From: an uncultured bacterium
GTDB taxonomy: Bacteria > Bdellovibrionota_C > UBA2361 > SZUA-149 > CALKYB01
Reading direction: 5' to 3'
Assembly: GCA_938022485.1 (NCBI GenBank)
Contig: CALIEE010000182.1
Span: 1 to 6,294, forward strand
DNA length: 6,294 bases
Below are positions 6,220 to 6,294 of this stretch, piece after piece. Under the pieces are notes generated by a model, which saw nothing but the letters and a program-made list of their open reading frames with translations, searched no databases and was not told where the DNA came from. The translations under genes were made by a program, and so were the position numbers. The first letter of the stretch is position 1. Each line of letters starts with the position of its first letter.

Positions 6220-6294
6220 TTGAACAAAACTCCACTGGCACTAATCCTCTTAACAAGTTGCCTAGCCTCTTGCTCTCCCACTTACCGCGTACAA
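6220..6294 (+). CDS. Lipoprotein, N-terminal fragment (TTG start), runs off window
   Basis: The 25 codons from TTG 6220 to the window end give a positively charged start (MNKT), a hydrophobic core PLALILL (5-11), and a lipobox. LASC (15-18) is the best cleavage site, with C18 as the lipidated residue; LTSC (11-14) also fits the pattern but would give a very short signal. The residue after C18 is Ser, which in Gram-negative bacteria favours outer-membrane sorting. No function can be read from the fragment. The gene follows the HelD-like stop by 26 bases with no terminator between, so it probably belongs to the same operon. Confidence 0.75.
   Translation, partial: MNKTPLALILLTSCLASCSPTYRVQ

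Overview
The window looks like a chromosomal stretch from a Gram-negative bacterium. It is gene-dense and moderately AT-rich by eye (not counted). The evidence for Gram-negative is a periplasmic polysaccharide O-acetylation pair and a lipoprotein signal with Ser after the lipobox Cys. The phylum cannot be fixed from the sequence alone.

Layout. Bases 1-647 (minus strand) hold the N-terminal two-thirds of a cysteine synthase (CysK type), running off the left edge. A 127-base divergent spacer follows, with a strong RBS, a hairpin and a candidate promoter for cysK. Bases 775-1074 (plus strand) encode a small Rdx/SelT-SelW-SelH family thioredoxin-like protein with a C-x-x-C site. A 188-base non-coding region (1075-1262) then carries a TATAAT box, two near-identical 17-base direct repeats and a 13-base dyad. 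From 1263 to the right edge there is one tightly packed plus-strand gene series: an AlgI-type MBOAT acyltransferase, an AlgJ/AlgX-type SGNH-like acetyltransferase (3-base gap), a 744-residue HelD-like superfamily 1 helicase/ATPase (ATGA overlap), and the first 25 codons of a lipoprotein starting at TTG (26-base gap).

How they may work together. The MBOAT protein would move acetyl groups across the inner membrane and the AlgJ/AlgX-like protein would place them on an exported polysaccharide. Which polysaccharide is not indicated. The tightly coupled HelD-like ATPase, whose relatives remove or recycle RNA polymerase, is not part of any standard acetylation module and is the main oddity. A second oddity is that the AlgJ/AlgX-like protein keeps the GDSF serine and the His-Trp pair but has Gly where the catalytic Asp of the D-x-H motif is expected. 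No clear new biological system is proven here. The best candidates are the acetyltransferase-HelD coupling and the repeat/dyad architecture of the operon's upstream region.
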